NCBI RefSeq assembly: GCF_918741295.1
Contig: NZ_CAKKNB010000005.1
Span: 62,001 to 126,000 of the forward strand
Source: Aquabacterium sp. CECT 9606
Lineage (GTDB): Bacteria > Pseudomonadota > Gammaproteobacteria > Burkholderiales > Burkholderiaceae_C
DNA length: 64,000 nucleotides
Direction: 5' to 3'
Part shown: piece by piece, positions 25,916 through 36,095 of the stretch
Numbering within the stretch: position 1 is the stretch's first letter
Layout of the letters: each line of letters starts with the position of its first letter
The notes under the pieces: generated by a model
What the model was told of the DNA's origin: nothing
The model's database searches: none
What the model saw: only the letters and a program-made list of their open reading frames with translations
Translations under genes and position numbers: made by a program

Positions 25916-28900
25916 TTGACCGATTCTCAACCCAAGTCCCCCCGAATACTGGCGCGGCTGCTCATCGGCGGCGTCGTGGTGCTTGTCATCGCGGCGGCCG
26001 CGTATTTCGTTTCAGACGAAGTGCAAACTTCGCGCTTGCAAGCGCGTTACCTGAGTGGCCTGGCCCAGGGCCTGACCTACAAGGTGGAGCCAGGACCGAG
26101 TAGCGCACTCAGTTTTCCTCAGCCAGGGCCTTATGACGACCGGCTTGGCTACAGCCACATTCCCGATTTTGTGAAACGCCTGGGCGTGCAGGGCTACCAG
26201 GTCAGCGCGCAGGCGCGCATGTCGGCCGACTTGCTGCGCGTGACCGACAAGGGCATTTTCACGGCCTACCACGAGCCATCTCAAGCCGGCCTGCAGATCC
26301 TGGATTGCAGCGGTCAGGCCATGTACGCGGTGCGTTTTCCCGAGCGTGTCTATCCCCGCTTCGAGGCCATCCCCGATCCCCTGGTCGATGCCTTGTTGTT
26401 CATCGAGAACCGCGAACTGCTCGATGCCACTTACCCGACCCACAACCCGGCCATCGAGTGGAGCCGCCTGGGCAAGGCCGTGATCACCCAGGTGGCCCGG
26501 CACGTCAGCGATGCACAGGGGTCGGCAGGTGGCAGCACCTTGGCCACGCAGATCGAGAAATACCGGCATTCGCCCGACGGCCGCACTTCGTCCATGAAAG
26601 AGAAGCTGCGCCAGGTGGCCTCGGCCTCCGTGCGCGCTTACCTGGATGGCGAAGACACCCGCCCCGCGCGCCGCCGCATCGTCCTCGACTATGTCAACTC
26701 CGTGCCTTTGTCGGCCAAACCGGGCGTGGGCGAAGTCCATGGCGTGGGCGATGGACTGTGGGCCTGGTACGGCCGCGATTTCGCCGAGGTCAACGCTTTG
26801 CTGAACGCCGCCGTCAAATCGCCGGCAGCCTCCGGTCCCGAATTGCAGCGCCAGGCCGAGGCCTACAAGCAAGTGCTGTCGCTGTTCATTGCCCAGCGAC
26901 GTCCTTCGTACTACCTGGTGGATGGCCACGAAGACCTGCAAAGGCTGGCCGACAGCCACCTGCGCCTGCTGGCCAGCGTCAACCTGATCCCCATCGCCCT
27001 GCGCGATGCGGCCTTGCCCATCAAGCTCAAGCTGCACCCCGTGCAGCCCACCGAGCGGCCAGTTTCTTTCGTGGACCGCAAGGCCATCACGGCGATGCGC
27101 TCCACGCTGTCCACCATGCTCAAGGTGCCGAGGCTGTATGACCTGGACCGCCTGGACCTGAAAACCAACAGCACGCTGGATGGCGAGTTGCAGCGCACGG
27201 CCACCCGCCTGCTCAGTGACCTCAAGGACCCCAAGCTGGCCAAGGCGCAAGGCCTCTATGGCTTCCACATGCTGCAAGAGGGCGATGACCCCAGCAAGCT
27301 CACCTTGAGCTTCACCTTGTTCGAGCGCAGCGGCCAGGCCAATCTGTTGCGCGTGCAAAGCGACAACCTGGACCAGCCCTTCGACATCAACGAAGGTGCC
27401 AAGCTCGACCTGGGCTCCACCGCCAAGCTGCGCACGCTGATTTCCTACCTCAAGGTCATCGCCGATCTGCATGGGCAGTACAGCCCCATGAGTGAAGAGG
27501 ACCTTAGCGCGGTGACCGTGCAGCGCAAGGATGTGCTGCGCCGCTGGGCGCGCGACTACCTGCTGGATGCCAAGGACAAGAGCCTGCCAACCATGCTGGA
27601 AGCCGCCATGGACCGCCGGTATTCGGCCAGTCCGGGCGAGACCTTCTTCACAGGTGGCGGCGCGCACCACTTCAACAACTTCGAATCCGAAGAAGATGGC
27701 CGGGTGATGGACCTGCGCGAGGCCTTCCAGCATTCCGTCAACCTGGTGTTCATCCGCCTGATGCGTGACGTGATCTACACCTACATGGCCAACAACAGCA
27801 AGGCCGACAGCGACTTGCTGGAAGACCCGGACGACCCGCGCCGCCAAGAGTATCTGGCCCGTTTTGCCGACAGCGAAGGCCGCGAGTTCCTGCGCCGTTT
27901 CTACAAGAAATACAAGGGCAAGTCACCTGACGAAGCGCGCGCCCAGCTCATCAAGCGCGCCAACTTTGCCCCGTCACGTTTGGCTGCCACATACCGGGGC
28001 ATCGACCCGCAGGCCACCTTGGCCGAGTTCACGGCCTTCATGAATGAACAGTTGCCCGAGAAGGATTTGGGCGAGGCCAAGCTCCTGCGTCTGTACGACG
28101 ACTACGCGCCCGACAAGTTCTCCCTGGCCGACCGGGGCTACATCGCCCGCGTTCACCCGCTTGACCTCTGGCTGGTGGGCTACTTGAAAGCACACCCCAC
28201 GGCCAGCTTGACGGAGGTGATGGAAGCCAGCCGCGACCAGCGGCAGGAGGTCTACGTCTGGCTGTTCAAGACCCGCCACAAGACCGCGCAAGACTCCCGC
28301 ATCCGCAATCTGCTCGAGCGCGATGCCTTCACCGACCTCAACCGCGACTGGCGTCGTTTGGGTTACCCGTTTTCCAGCTTGACGCCGTCTTACGCCACCG
28401 CCCTGGGCGCATCGGGCGATCGCCCGGCCGCCTTGGCTGAGCTGATGGGCATCATCGTCAACCGGGGCATGCGCATGCCGGTCAGCAAGCTGCAGCGCCT
28501 GGAGTTCGGCGCGGGCACGCCCTTCGAAACCCGGCTTGAACAAACCACCGCCAAAGCCGAACGCGTCTTGCCCGAAGAGGTGGCCGACGTGGTGCGCCGC
28601 ACCTTGCTGATCGTTGTGGAGGGCGGCACGGCCAAGCGCCTCAAAGGGGCATTTGTGCGGCCCGATGGCAGTGTGATCGACGTGGGCGGAAAAACTGGCA
28701 CGGGCGATCACCGCTTTGATGTCCACGGACCCGGTGGTGCTCTCATCTCATCGCGCGTGGTCAACCGCTCGGCCACCTTCGTCTTCCTGATTGGCGACCG
28801 TTTTTTTGGCACCTTGACCGCCTATGTGCATGAGCCCTACGCGGCCAAGTACACCTTCACCAGTGCACTGTCGGCCCAGGTCCTCAAGTCACTTGCACCG

Positions 28901-28987
28901 GCCCTGATGCCCCTGGTGCAAGAGAAGGCTCCCGATGGCCCAGGCAGCTGCCGTAAAAAAGAGCCCTTGGTCGCCTCCGGGCGCTGA
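25916..28987 (+). CDS. Large class A penicillin-binding protein (transglycosylase/transpeptidase), TTG start
   Basis: A 1,023-residue membrane-anchored peptidoglycan synthase. TM anchor at residues 11-33. The GT51 domain shows LLFIENRELLD (catalytic Glu) and GGSTLATQIEKYRH. The transpeptidase motifs are STAK (Ser501), SVN (607) and KTGTG (Lys926). The spacing SVN to KTG is about 320 residues, far above the 120-190 of common PBP1a/1b, so an insertion of charged helical sequence lies in between. A stop codon sits just upstream in frame, leaving TTG 25916 as the earliest start; a later start would remove the anchor. It is separated from glgA by 168 bases and converges with the antiporter gene. 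Confidence 0.85.
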   Translation: MTDSQPKSPRILARLLIGGVVVLVIAAAAYFVSDEVQTSRLQARYLSGLAQGLTYKVEPGPSSALSFPQPGPYDDRLGYSHIPDFVKRLGVQGYQVSAQARMSADLLRVTDKGIFTAYHEPSQAGLQILDCSGQAMYAVRFPERVYPRFEAIPDPLVDALLFIENRELLDATYPTHNPAIEWSRLGKAVITQVARHVSDAQGSAGGSTLATQIEKYRHSPDGRTSSMKEKLRQVASASVRAYLDGEDTRPARRRIVLDYVNSVPLSAKPGVGEVHGVGDGLWAWYGRDFAEVNALLNAAVKSPAASGPELQRQAEAYKQVLSLFIAQRRPSYYLVDGHEDLQRLADSHLRLLASVNLIPIALRDAALPIKLKLHPVQPTERPVSFVDRKAITAMRSTLSTMLKVPRLYDLDRLDLKTNSTLDGELQRTATRLLSDLKDPKLAKAQGLYGFHMLQEGDDPSKLTLSFTLFERSGQANLLRVQSDNLDQPFDINEGAKLDLGSTAKLRTLISYLKVIADLHGQYSPMSEEDLSAVTVQRKDVLRRWARDYLLDAKDKSLPTMLEAAMDRRYSASPGETFFTGGGAHHFNNFESEEDGRVMDLREAFQHSVNLVFIRLMRDVIYTYMANNSKADSDLLEDPDDPRRQEYLARFADSEGREFLRRFYKKYKGKSPDEARAQLIKRANFAPSRLAATYRGIDPQATLAEFTAFMNEQLPEKDLGEAKLLRLYDDYAPDKFSLADRGYIARVHPLDLWLVGYLKAHPTASLTEVMEASRDQRQEVYVWLFKTRHKTAQDSRIRNLLERDAFTDLNRDWRRLGYPFSSLTPSYATALGASGDRPAALAELMGIIVNRGMRMPVSKLQRLEFGAGTPFETRLEQTTAKAERVLPEEVADVVRRTLLIVVEGGTAKRLKGAFVRPDGSVIDVGGKTGTGDHRFDVHGPGGALISSRVVNRSATFVFLIGDRFFGTLTAYVHEPYAAKYTFTSALSAQVLKSLAPALMPLVQEKAPDGPGSCRKKEPLVASGR

Positions 28988-28990
28988 AGC

Positions 28991-30253
28991 TCAGCTGCTG
29001 CCTGACTTGGGCTGGCGCCTTCTGAGGCGCATATAGCGGCTCATCAGGGGTGTGGCGGTGATGCCGTGGGCCAGGATCGATGTGAATATCGTGATCATGA
29101 CCGCGCTGGTCAAAGTGCGCGCGACAGTGCCGTCGATGCCATGGTTGATGGCGTAAGCCAGGTAGTACACCGATCCCACCCCCCGGATGCCAAACCAGGC
29201 CACCAATCGCCGCTGCGGTTGGTCGATCAGGCGCAAAGGCACTGTGGCCAGAACCGACACCGGGCGTGCCACCACCATCACCAGCAGCGCGAACGCCACC
29301 GTGGCCCAATGCCAGTCGACCGATGCCAGTGAGGCCCCGATGATCAACACGATGGCCACCTCGGCCAAGTGCTCGCTTTGCGCGCTGAAGTGGATCAGGC
29401 GGGACGAGTGCGCCCCATCCTGGTGGGGAACAGGAATTTTGTCGGCCCGCAAGGCGCGCTCGCAATAAGACAGCGCAGCGCCCGCCGCGAACACGGCCAG
29501 GAAGCCATAGGCATGGATTGCCAATGCGGCGCCGTACACCAGCGCGATCACCCCAAAGGCCAGGAATTCCTCTGCCTCCAGCGCATGCCCGCTTTGCCGC
29601 AAGGCATGGACGGATCTGCCCACGGCATAGCCGCACAACCAGCCCAACAGCAGGCTGGAAGACACTGCCCACACCACATCGATCGCCAGCCAACGCCAGC
29701 CCATATCGCCGATCTCATGCAAGCCCATCAAACCCAGCGCCAGCATGACGCCCGGGAACGCCATCCCATCGTTGAGCCCCCCTTCGGCGGTCAGCGAAAA
29801 TCGCAAACCATCGCGGTCATCGGGGTGCCGTATCTGCACCTCGGAGGCCAGCACCGGGTCGGTGGGTGACAGGATGGCTCCCAGCAACAGCAAGGCGGGC
29901 CAAGGCAAATCCAGCAGTAGCCAACCGGTCAAGGCGATGCAGGCCGTGGTGATGACCATGCCCGCCGTGGCCAGGCGCAAGGGCACCGCCCACGCTGACA
30001 GCGAAAAAGGCACGCGCAAACGCATGCCCACGGTGAACAGGGTGATCAGCACGGCCACTTCCGTGAGCAGTTCAAGCCAGGGCATGCTGTCCTGTGGCGA
30101 CAAATCCAACATGCGGGCGCCCAGCGGGCCGACCAGGGCGCCAACGCCGAGGTAAAGGATGGCTGGAGACAGAGGCAGTCGCTTGACCAGGTGGCCGGAA
30201 AAAGCCATGGCAATCAGAACGGTGCCCACGAGCACGAACCAGGCAATGTGCAT
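28991..30253 (-). CDS. Cation:proton antiporter (CPA family, NhaP-like)
   Basis: A 420-residue inner-membrane antiporter with about 12 TM segments. The CPA signature GAILSPTDPVLASEV includes the exchanger TDP motif, followed by LTAEGGLNDGMAFP, where the acidic Asp of the second discontinuous helix sits. There is no C-terminal RCK/TrkA domain, which favours an NhaP-type Na+(K+)/H+ exchanger over KefB/C. It lies tail-to-tail with the PBP gene (3 bases apart) and head-to-head with eutB across about 106 bases. Ion specificity is not predictable. Confidence 0.88.
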   Translation of the reverse strand: MHIAWFVLVGTVLIAMAFSGHLVKRLPLSPAILYLGVGALVGPLGARMLDLSPQDSMPWLELLTEVAVLITLFTVGMRLRVPFSLSAWAVPLRLATAGMVITTACIALTGWLLLDLPWPALLLLGAILSPTDPVLASEVQIRHPDDRDGLRFSLTAEGGLNDGMAFPGVMLALGLMGLHEIGDMGWRWLAIDVVWAVSSSLLLGWLCGYAVGRSVHALRQSGHALEAEEFLAFGVIALVYGAALAIHAYGFLAVFAAGAALSYCERALRADKIPVPHQDGAHSSRLIHFSAQSEHLAEVAIVLIIGASLASVDWHWATVAFALLVMVVARPVSVLATVPLRLIDQPQRRLVAWFGIRGVGSVYYLAYAINHGIDGTVARTLTSAVMITIFTSILAHGITATPLMSRYMRLRRRQPKSGSS

Positions 30254-30359
30254 GTGGAATACGACCCATGAATCGGTGGAGCATGCAGACCAGCAAAGCG
30301 GGTGCCGCCTCGCGCAAAATCAGGCAGACTGTGGCGGTCTGGGTTGAATTTGTCTCGCC

Positions 30360-31721
30360 ATGACTGCATTTCGCGACCTCAAGGACCTGATGGCCAAGGC
30401 CACGCCCGCGCGATCGGGCGACCTGTTGGCGGGCATTGCCGCGCAAACGGCACAAGAGCGGGTGGAGGCACAGATGGCCCTGGCCGATTTGCCCTTGCGC
30501 ACTTTCTTGAGCCAGGCGCTGATTCCTTACGAGGACGACGAGGTCACGCGCCTGATCATCGACACCCACGATGCCCAGGCCTTTGCCCCGATTTCCCACC
30601 TCACGGTGGGAGATTTCCGGAACTGGCTGTTGCAAGACGAGACTGACTGTGAGACCTTGGCTGCGGTGGCGCCCGGCATCACACCCGAGATGGCAGCGGC
30701 CGTTTGCAAGATCATGCGCAACCAGGATCTGATTCTGGTGGGCCAGAAGTGCCGGGTGGTCACGGCTTTTCGCAACACCATCGGGTTGAGAGGCCGGCTG
30801 GCCACCCGCCTGCAGCCCAATCATCCCACCGACGACGCCAGTGGCATCGCGGCCAGCCTGATCGATGGCTTGCTGTATGGCAGCGGTGATGCCGTGATCG
30901 GCATCAACCCAGCCACCGACAACGTGCCTCAGGTCATCAAATTGGTGGCGATGATGGCCGAGCTCATTGACCAATATGCCATCCCCACCCAATCCTGCGT
31001 GCTCACTCACGTCACCAACACCCTGGCGGCCATGGAGCGCGGCGCGCCGGTGGACCTGGTGTTCCAGTCCATTGGCGGGACCGAAGCCACCAACCGCAGT
31101 TTTGGCATCGACCTGGCTTTGCTGGGCCAGGCGCAAGAGGCTGCGCTGGCCTTGAAGCGCGGCACGGTGGGCCACAACGTCATGTACTTCGAGACTGGCC
31201 AGGGCAGCGCCTTGTCGGCCAACGGTCACCACGGTGTGGACCAGCAAACCTGCGAAGCACGCGCCTACGCGGTGGCACGGCACTTCAAGCCATTGCTGGT
31301 GAACACGGTGGTCGGCTTCATTGGCCCCGAGTATCTGTACGACGGCAAACAGATCATCCGCGCCGGGCTGGAGGACCATTTTTGCGGCAAGTTGCTGGGC
31401 TTGCCCATGGGCTGCGATGTTTGCTACACCAACCATGCCGAAGCCGACCAGGACGACATGGACGTGCTGCTCACTTTGCTGGCCACGGCGGGCTGCACCT
31501 TTGTGATGGGTGTGCCTGGTTCGGACGACATCATGCTCAACTACCAGAGCACCTCTTTCCATGATGCGCTGTATGTGCGCCGGGTGCTGGGCTTGCGGCC
31601 GGCCCCCGAGTTCGAGGCCTGGCTGCAGCGCATGCAGATCATGCGGGGCGAGGGCGCGGGCTTTCGGCTGTTGGATGAGTTGCCGCCCGGTTTTCAGCAT
31701 GCCTTGCTGGGTGCGCCATGA
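30360..31721 (+). CDS. eutB: Ethanolamine ammonia-lyase large subunit
   Basis: Catalytic TIM-barrel subunit (453 residues) of adenosylcobalamin-dependent ethanolamine ammonia-lyase, which splits ethanolamine into acetaldehyde and ammonia. Family segments seen include [41 protein letters not shown], the ethanolamine-site stretch [20 protein letters not shown] and [20 protein letters not shown]. Stop overlaps the eutC start (ATGA). No eut microcompartment, reactivase (eutA) or permease gene is in the window, so this is the short eutBC type used for nitrogen supply; that fits the urea genes nearby. Confidence 0.95.
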   Translation: MTAFRDLKDLMAKATPARSGDLLAGIAAQTAQERVEAQMALADLPLRTFLSQALIPYEDDEVTRLIIDTHDAQAFAPISHLTVGDFRNWLLQDETDCETLAAVAPGITPEMAAAVCKIMRNQDLILVGQKCRVVTAFRNTIGLRGRLATRLQPNHPTDDASGIAASLIDGLLYGSGDAVIGINPATDNVPQVIKLVAMMAELIDQYAIPTQSCVLTHVTNTLAAMERGAPVDLVFQSIGGTEATNRSFGIDLALLGQAQEAALALKRGTVGHNVMYFETGQGSALSANGHHGVDQQTCEARAYAVARHFKPLLVNTVVGFIGPEYLYDGKQIIRAGLEDHFCGKLLGLPMGCDVCYTNHAEADQDDMDVLLTLLATAGCTFVMGVPGSDDIMLNYQSTSFHDALYVRRVLGLRPAPEFEAWLQRMQIMRGEGAGFRLLDELPPGFQHALLGAP

Positions 31722-32551
31722 GCCAGCCTCCTGTCACCCACAACCCTTGGCTGGCGCTGCGCCGGTTTACCCAGGCGCGCATCGCCCTGGGTCGGGCCGG
31801 TGTGAGCTTGCCGACTGCGCCGCAGTTGGCGTTTCAGTTGGCGCATGCGAAGGCGCGCGACGCAGTGCACTTGGCGCTGGACGTGGTCGCGCTCCAATCA
31901 GCGCTGAGCGTCCTGGGCCAGGAGACGTTGGTGTTGCACAGCGCGGCTGCCGACCGGGACACTTATCTGAAGCGACCCGACCTGGGGCGAAGGCTGGACG
32001 CTTCATCGAGGCGAGCGCTGCTGGACCGCGCGAAAGGTACAAAGCCCGATGGCTCACAGGCAGACAGGCGCTCACATGACGTTGTTTTCATGATTGCTGA
32101 TGGGCTGTCGGCGCTGGCGGTGGGCTTGCATTCCTTGCCCTTGCTCGACCGTGTGTTGCCTTCGCTCAGGGCCGAGGGTTGGTCCATGGCACCCTTGGTC
32201 ATCATTGAGCAGGGCCGGGTTGCCATTCAAGACGAGGTCGGCGAGTTGTTCGGCGCGCGTTTGGCCGTGATCCTGATCGGTGAGCGGCCTGGCTTGAGTT
32301 CGCCCGACAGCATGGGCCTTTACATGACGTGGATGCCGCGCCCTGGTTTGACCGATGCCGACCGCAATTGCATCTCAAATGTGAGGCCGGAAGGACTGCC
32401 ATGCGAGCAGGCCGCTGAGAAGCTGCTCCACTTGCTGCGCGAGTCAAGGCGATTGAACATGTCGGGTGTTGGCTTGAAGGACGAGCACCCATCTTTGACA
32501 GCGAGCCCTTCACCGCTGCTTGGCCCTGGTCAGATGGTCCCCCCGCCATGA
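31718..32551 (+). CDS. eutC: Ethanolamine ammonia-lyase small subunit
   Basis: The B12-binding small subunit (277 residues). Recognisable segments are [46 protein letters not shown] and [20 protein letters not shown] with [21 protein letters not shown], typical of EutC. ATG overlaps the eutB stop. The last six codons and the stop lie antisense to the 3' part of a tRNA-Arg gene (32535-32609), so the C-terminus GQMVPPP is dictated by tRNA sequence. The core domain is complete and the enzyme is presumably active. Confidence 0.93.
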   Translation: MSQPPVTHNPWLALRRFTQARIALGRAGVSLPTAPQLAFQLAHAKARDAVHLALDVVALQSALSVLGQETLVLHSAAADRDTYLKRPDLGRRLDASSRRALLDRAKGTKPDGSQADRRSHDVVFMIADGLSALAVGLHSLPLLDRVLPSLRAEGWSMAPLVIIEQGRVAIQDEVGELFGARLAVILIGERPGLSSPDSMGLYMTWMPRPGLTDADRNCISNVRPEGLPCEQAAEKLLHLLRESRRLNMSGVGLKDEHPSLTASPSPLLGPGQMVPPP

Positions 32552-32609
32552 ATCGAACATGGATCTGACCCTTAGGAGGGGCCCGTACTATCCGTTGTAC
32601 TACGGAGGG
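32535..32609 (-). tRNA. tRNA-Arg (anticodon CCU)
   Basis: Read by eye on the minus strand: 7-bp acceptor stem CCCTCCG/CGGGGGG with one U-G pair, TA at positions 8-9, D stem GTAC/GTAC with loop AACGGATA, anticodon stem GGCCC/GGGTC with loop CTCCTAA (anticodon at 32574-32576), variable loop AGAT, T stem CCATG/CATGG with loop TTCGATT, discriminator A and an encoded CCA. Total 75 nt with every stem paired. The C1-G72 pair is unusual for tRNA-Arg. It decodes the codon AGG. Its 3' 17 bases overlap the end of eutC on the other strand. Confidence 0.93.
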
Positions 32610-32626
32610 TGACCAAGCCTGCTAGT

Positions 32627-33847
32627 TTACCTTTTGTTCGCAGCGGTTTTGCCCAGGTGTGCATGTGCCGTGCCTTTAAGCCGGGGCTCCTGGGCATCGC
32701 CATCTCTTTTGAACAACGAGGCTAAATTGGCCCTGATGCTGTTGGTGTGGCGTTCGAAACTCAAATAGTTGAGATAGCAATAAAGGTAGAGCGTGGTGGT
32801 CAGGCCTGCAAAATAAACCAGACCTGGAAGGTGAGGTTGCTGTTGGAAATTCAAGCCACTTAACTGGTGCAGCAGTGCCACCAAAAAAACCATCATGGGG
32901 AAATGGCAAAGGTAGGTGGAGTATGAAAAATCGGCCAGGGCAGCATGCAGCTTGACATGGCGGGGAGTCCTTGAAAGCTTGCTTGCACTGACAACGGCAA
33001 GGAGGTAAGCCACTCCCACAAAAATATCACGTGAAAGCGAAGCGGTCAGAGATTCATGATTTTCAAGGTTGTCGACATTGTGGCTGAGGCGAGAGAGCAC
33101 CAATGCCCCGATGAACAAGCTCATTCCCACCAGAGGGTGGGGTATCCATTTCTCGAATTTTATCCAGGCATGAGCAAAAAACCCCAGAATCCATAGGCTG
33201 CCCAAAAGGACGATTTCCTTGGGCAAGACTGCTGTCAATGACAATGCAGCGATTGCATAAGCTATTTTCTTTGTTCCTGTGCCAGTGATCGCGGCGCCTG
33301 CCAAGGCAAAAATGCAGTAATACCACCACTCATAAGACAAACTCCAAAGGGGGCCATTGCTTCCAAAAGGTCCGGTGAGAATTCCCTGGAGGTTGAACAG
33401 ATTTCCAAAAAACGTGGACATGTTCAGCGCATCGTCTATTTTAGTGCTCAGGGAGCTTGTGTTGTAACGGGCTGAGTCGGTGTACAACTCGCTTGAGTTG
33501 ACCCAGTTTGTCCCGATCCAGTCAAGCGCTGCGCCAATCAACAATGCAGGCACCAGTACGGTGTAAATTCGGCTTATGCGAGCGGTAAAGAAGCTCAGCA
33601 TATTGGGCCCGCTGGATTTCCAGCGTTCAAATGTCAAAGCGCCGACCAAATAGCCGCTGATGATGAAGAACATGACCACCGCTTCGTGCCCGAAGCCGGT
33701 GATGAAATAAAATCCTTTGATAAGGATGGTTTTATCAACGACGTCTTTGTAATCAACCAGCAGCAAATGCCTCACGTGGCCAATAACCACCAACAATGCG
33801 GCAACCCATCGAGATAAATTTAGGAAATTCGACAACGCCGGATTCAT
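32627..33847 (-). CDS. Acyltransferase family 3 (OafA/YrhL-like) membrane protein
   Basis: A 406-residue multi-pass membrane protein of the AT3 family that O-acylates cell-surface polysaccharides or similar carbohydrates. The N-terminal SRWVAALLVVIGH holds the conserved Arg and His of the family, followed by FFIISGYLVG and GPLWSLSYEWWYY, with about 10 TM segments. ATG 33847 is chosen because AGGGGG lies 7 bases before it; GTG 33853 lacks room for a binding site. The gene is clearly richer in A/T, and in Lys/Asn/Tyr/Ile codons, than everything around it, which suggests horizontal acquisition. The acceptor is unknown. Confidence 0.88.
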   Translation of the reverse strand: MNPALSNFLNLSRWVAALLVVIGHVRHLLLVDYKDVVDKTILIKGFYFITGFGHEAVVMFFIISGYLVGALTFERWKSSGPNMLSFFTARISRIYTVLVPALLIGAALDWIGTNWVNSSELYTDSARYNTSSLSTKIDDALNMSTFFGNLFNLQGILTGPFGSNGPLWSLSYEWWYYCIFALAGAAITGTGTKKIAYAIAALSLTAVLPKEIVLLGSLWILGFFAHAWIKFEKWIPHPLVGMSLFIGALVLSRLSHNVDNLENHESLTASLSRDIFVGVAYLLAVVSASKLSRTPRHVKLHAALADFSYSTYLCHFPMMVFLVALLHQLSGLNFQQQPHLPGLVYFAGLTTTLYLYCYLNYLSFERHTNSIRANLASLFKRDGDAQEPRLKGTAHAHLGKTAANKR

Positions 33848-33970
33848 GCTCACCCCCTGAATATTTTATTTTCGCATTCTGGCATTCAGGGGCCGGCAGG
33901 TGCATCCCCCGAATCAGGTGAGTCGGCGAATGAAAAATTCAGGGCTGGGGTTTTCCCTGGTTTTGCACAT

Positions 33971-34618
33971 TCAGCTTTTTAGCAAGCCCTTGGTCTCGAT
34001 GAAAGCGATGACTTCATCCAGCCCGGCCTTGGTCTTGAGGTTGCTCATCACAAAGGGCCGCGCTGCGCGCATGCGCTTGGTGTCGGCCTCCATCACCTCC
34101 AGGTTGGCCCCCACGTGCGGCGCCAGGTCGGTCTTGTTGATGACGAACAAATCGCTCTTGGTGATGCCCGGACCACCTTTGCGCGGGATCTTCTCGCCCG
34201 CCGCCACATCGATCACGTAGATGGTCAGGTCGCTGAGCTCCGGGCTGAAGGTGGCGGCCAGGTTGTCACCGCCGGATTCGATGAAGACGATGTCGGCGTT
34301 GGGGTACTTGGCCAGCATGCGGTCGACGGCTTCCAGGTTGATGGAGGCGTCTTCGCGGATGGCGGTGTGCGGGCAACCGCCGGTTTCCACGCCCATGATG
34401 CGGTCGGGTTCCAGGGCGCCGGCCACGGTCAGCAGGCGTTGGTCTTCCTTGGTGTAGATGTCGTTGGTGACGACGACCAGGTCGTAGGTGTCGCGCATCC
34501 CCTTGCAGAGCATTTCAACCAAGGTGGTCTTGCCAGAGCCGACCGGGCCGCCCACGCCCACGCGCAAGGGGGGCAGTTTTTTGGTGCGGTTCGGGATGTT
34601 GTGCAGATTGGTGTTCAT
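33971..34618 (-). CDS. ureG: Urease accessory GTPase UreG
   Basis: SIMIBI-class GTPase (215 residues) that delivers nickel during urease activation. P-loop [10 protein letters not shown] at about residues 23-32, [17 protein letters not shown] with the Cys-Pro-His nickel site, then [17 protein letters not shown] and [12 protein letters not shown] (the NKTD guanine motif). Its start overlaps the ureF stop by 4 bases. Last gene of the ureEFG block. UreG normally works with UreF, UreD(H) and UreE; ureD is not found in the window. Confidence 0.96.
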   Translation of the reverse strand: MNTNLHNIPNRTKKLPPLRVGVGGPVGSGKTTLVEMLCKGMRDTYDLVVVTNDIYTKEDQRLLTVAGALEPDRIMGVETGGCPHTAIREDASINLEAVDRMLAKYPNADIVFIESGGDNLAATFSPELSDLTIYVIDVAAGEKIPRKGGPGITKSDLFVINKTDLAPHVGANLEVMEADTKRMRAARPFVMSNLKTKAGLDEVIAFIETKGLLKS

Positions 34619-35370
34619 GATCGGAATAGGCGTGAGTATTGGGTTTCATGCTGGCTGCTCAGGATGGCCAGCATGGGTGCAAAGGCTTGGCGCTGGCTGT
34701 CGGGCAAGGCGCAGGCGTGGTCAATGGCCGCGGGGATCTCGTCAATCAGACTTTGCAAGATGCGTTGGCCGGCGCTTTGGCCCAGGGGTACAGATTTGAT
34801 GGCGGCCTGCACCATGTTTTCGGCCCAGCCAAAGGCAAAGCTCAACAAAGTGTCCTTGACGATGTGGCTGTGAGAGGCCGTGCTGCCAGGGGTGTCGGGC
34901 AGGCACTGGGCCACGGCCAAGGCGAAGGCCACGGGCCAGGTGGGCGCGGGTTTCAATCCGGCGCATTGGGCCAGGCGCGGGTCGTTGGGGGCCACGGAGG
35001 CGCCGCGGTTGCGCACCCATTCCATCAGCGAGCGGCCCATCTGTTCGGCCTGCAGTTTCAACTCGGTGGTTTCGCGCGTGTGCGCCACCCAGTCGTTGAG
35101 CTCGGTGACGCGGCCCAGATCGTGGCGCTGCCAGGCGGGCAGGGCCTTGGCCACCACGGCCAAGTCGGCGCGGGCCAAGCTGAGGTGCAGTTGGTCGCGC
35201 AGCCAGGCGCCGGCGGTGGCCTCGTTGGTGACTCGGCCTGATTCGACGGCGGCCTCCAGCACTTCCGAGTAGCTGAAGCCGCCCACGGGCAAGGCGGGCG
35301 AGGCCAGCCACATCAGTTGGAGTCGGGCCGCGGCGCTCAAGGGCGCGGCGGCTGCCAGGACCTTGGGCAT
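34615..35370 (-). CDS. ureF: Urease accessory protein UreF
   Basis: All-helical urease maturation factor (251 residues) that works in the UreD-UreF-UreG activation complex. Family signs are [29 protein letters not shown] near the N-terminus and [30 protein letters not shown] towards the C-terminus. The start overlaps the ureE stop as TGATG and the stop overlaps ureG as ATGA, so the three accessory genes are translationally coupled. Confidence 0.95.
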   Translation of the reverse strand: MPKVLAAAAPLSAAARLQLMWLASPALPVGGFSYSEVLEAAVESGRVTNEATAGAWLRDQLHLSLARADLAVVAKALPAWQRHDLGRVTELNDWVAHTRETTELKLQAEQMGRSLMEWVRNRGASVAPNDPRLAQCAGLKPAPTWPVAFALAVAQCLPDTPGSTASHSHIVKDTLLSFAFGWAENMVQAAIKSVPLGQSAGQRILQSLIDEIPAAIDHACALPDSQRQAFAPMLAILSSQHETQYSRLFRS

Positions 35371-35996
35371 CAGTGATCGTGGCCGTGGTTGCAGCCGGGG
35401 CCGTGAACGTGCGGCGCGGCGGTGGATTTCACGGCGATGCCAATGGGCTTGCCGCGCGCGGGTGCGTCCGGGGCGGCATGGCCGTGGTCGTGATGATCAT
35501 GCGAATGGGCATGGCCTTCATGGCCATGAGCGTGTCCGCCACCGGCCGCATAGGCCCCGCCTTCTGGTTCGAAGGTGGTAGTGGCTTCGACCACGGTGAG
35601 GTGCATGGACCGCAGCATGTCGGCCAGCACATGGTCGGGCTCGATCTTCAGGTGATCCGGCTGCAGTTCGATCTGCACATGGCGGTTGCCCAGGTGGTAG
35701 GCGGCGCGGGTCAGGTCAAAAGCGCTGCCATGCTCCGAGCAGGGCGTGATCACCAGCACCGGCTGAGGCTTGGCGGTGACGCGGATCAGCGAGCCGTCTT
35801 CGGCCACCAGCACGTCACCGCCGCGCACGGCGGTGCCACGGTTCAGAAAAATACCCAGTTGGCGGCCGGCGCTGTCGGTGGCGTCGAAGCGGCTTTTCTG
35901 GCGCACATCCCAGTCCAGCTCGACGGTGTGCGCGCGCTTGAGCAGCGCGTTGGCCAGGCCTTGGCCCTGAGGGAGAAGTTTGTTGACGGTCAGCAT
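35370..35996 (-). CDS. ureE: Urease accessory nickel chaperone UreE
   Basis: Nickel metallochaperone of 208 residues. N-terminal peptide-binding-like domain from [19 protein letters not shown], then the metal-binding domain with [26 protein letters not shown] and [19 protein letters not shown]. Two His-rich stretches close the protein: [19 protein letters not shown] and the final [13 protein letters not shown], which bind extra Ni(II). ATG 35996 fits the family; the frame stays open upstream without homology. It is separated from ureC by the DUF72 gene on the other strand, so it probably needs its own promoter. Confidence 0.94.
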   Translation of the reverse strand: MLTVNKLLPQGQGLANALLKRAHTVELDWDVRQKSRFDATDSAGRQLGIFLNRGTAVRGGDVLVAEDGSLIRVTAKPQPVLVITPCSEHGSAFDLTRAAYHLGNRHVQIELQPDHLKIEPDHVLADMLRSMHLTVVEATTTFEPEGGAYAAGGGHAHGHEGHAHSHDHHDHGHAAPDAPARGKPIGIAVKSTAAPHVHGPGCNHGHDH

Positions 35997-36095
35997 GGCG
36001 AGCCCATTCGATACCTGTGCGGAGAGAGGGATAGTGTAAATACGGCAGGCCCTGCGCGCTGGGTGGTCATCATCGACCCTGGTAGTGTTTGGCCC

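Noticed and set aside
33935-33965. CAGGG...CCCTG hairpin after ureG as a terminator
   Set aside because: Only a 5-bp stem with a 10-base loop; too weak to list as a feature.
32535-33970. tRNA gene plus AT-rich gene as a classical integrative element
   Set aside because: No integrase, and the AT-rich gene lies on the 5' side of the tRNA, whereas integration normally uses the 3' side; no repeated tRNA end was found.
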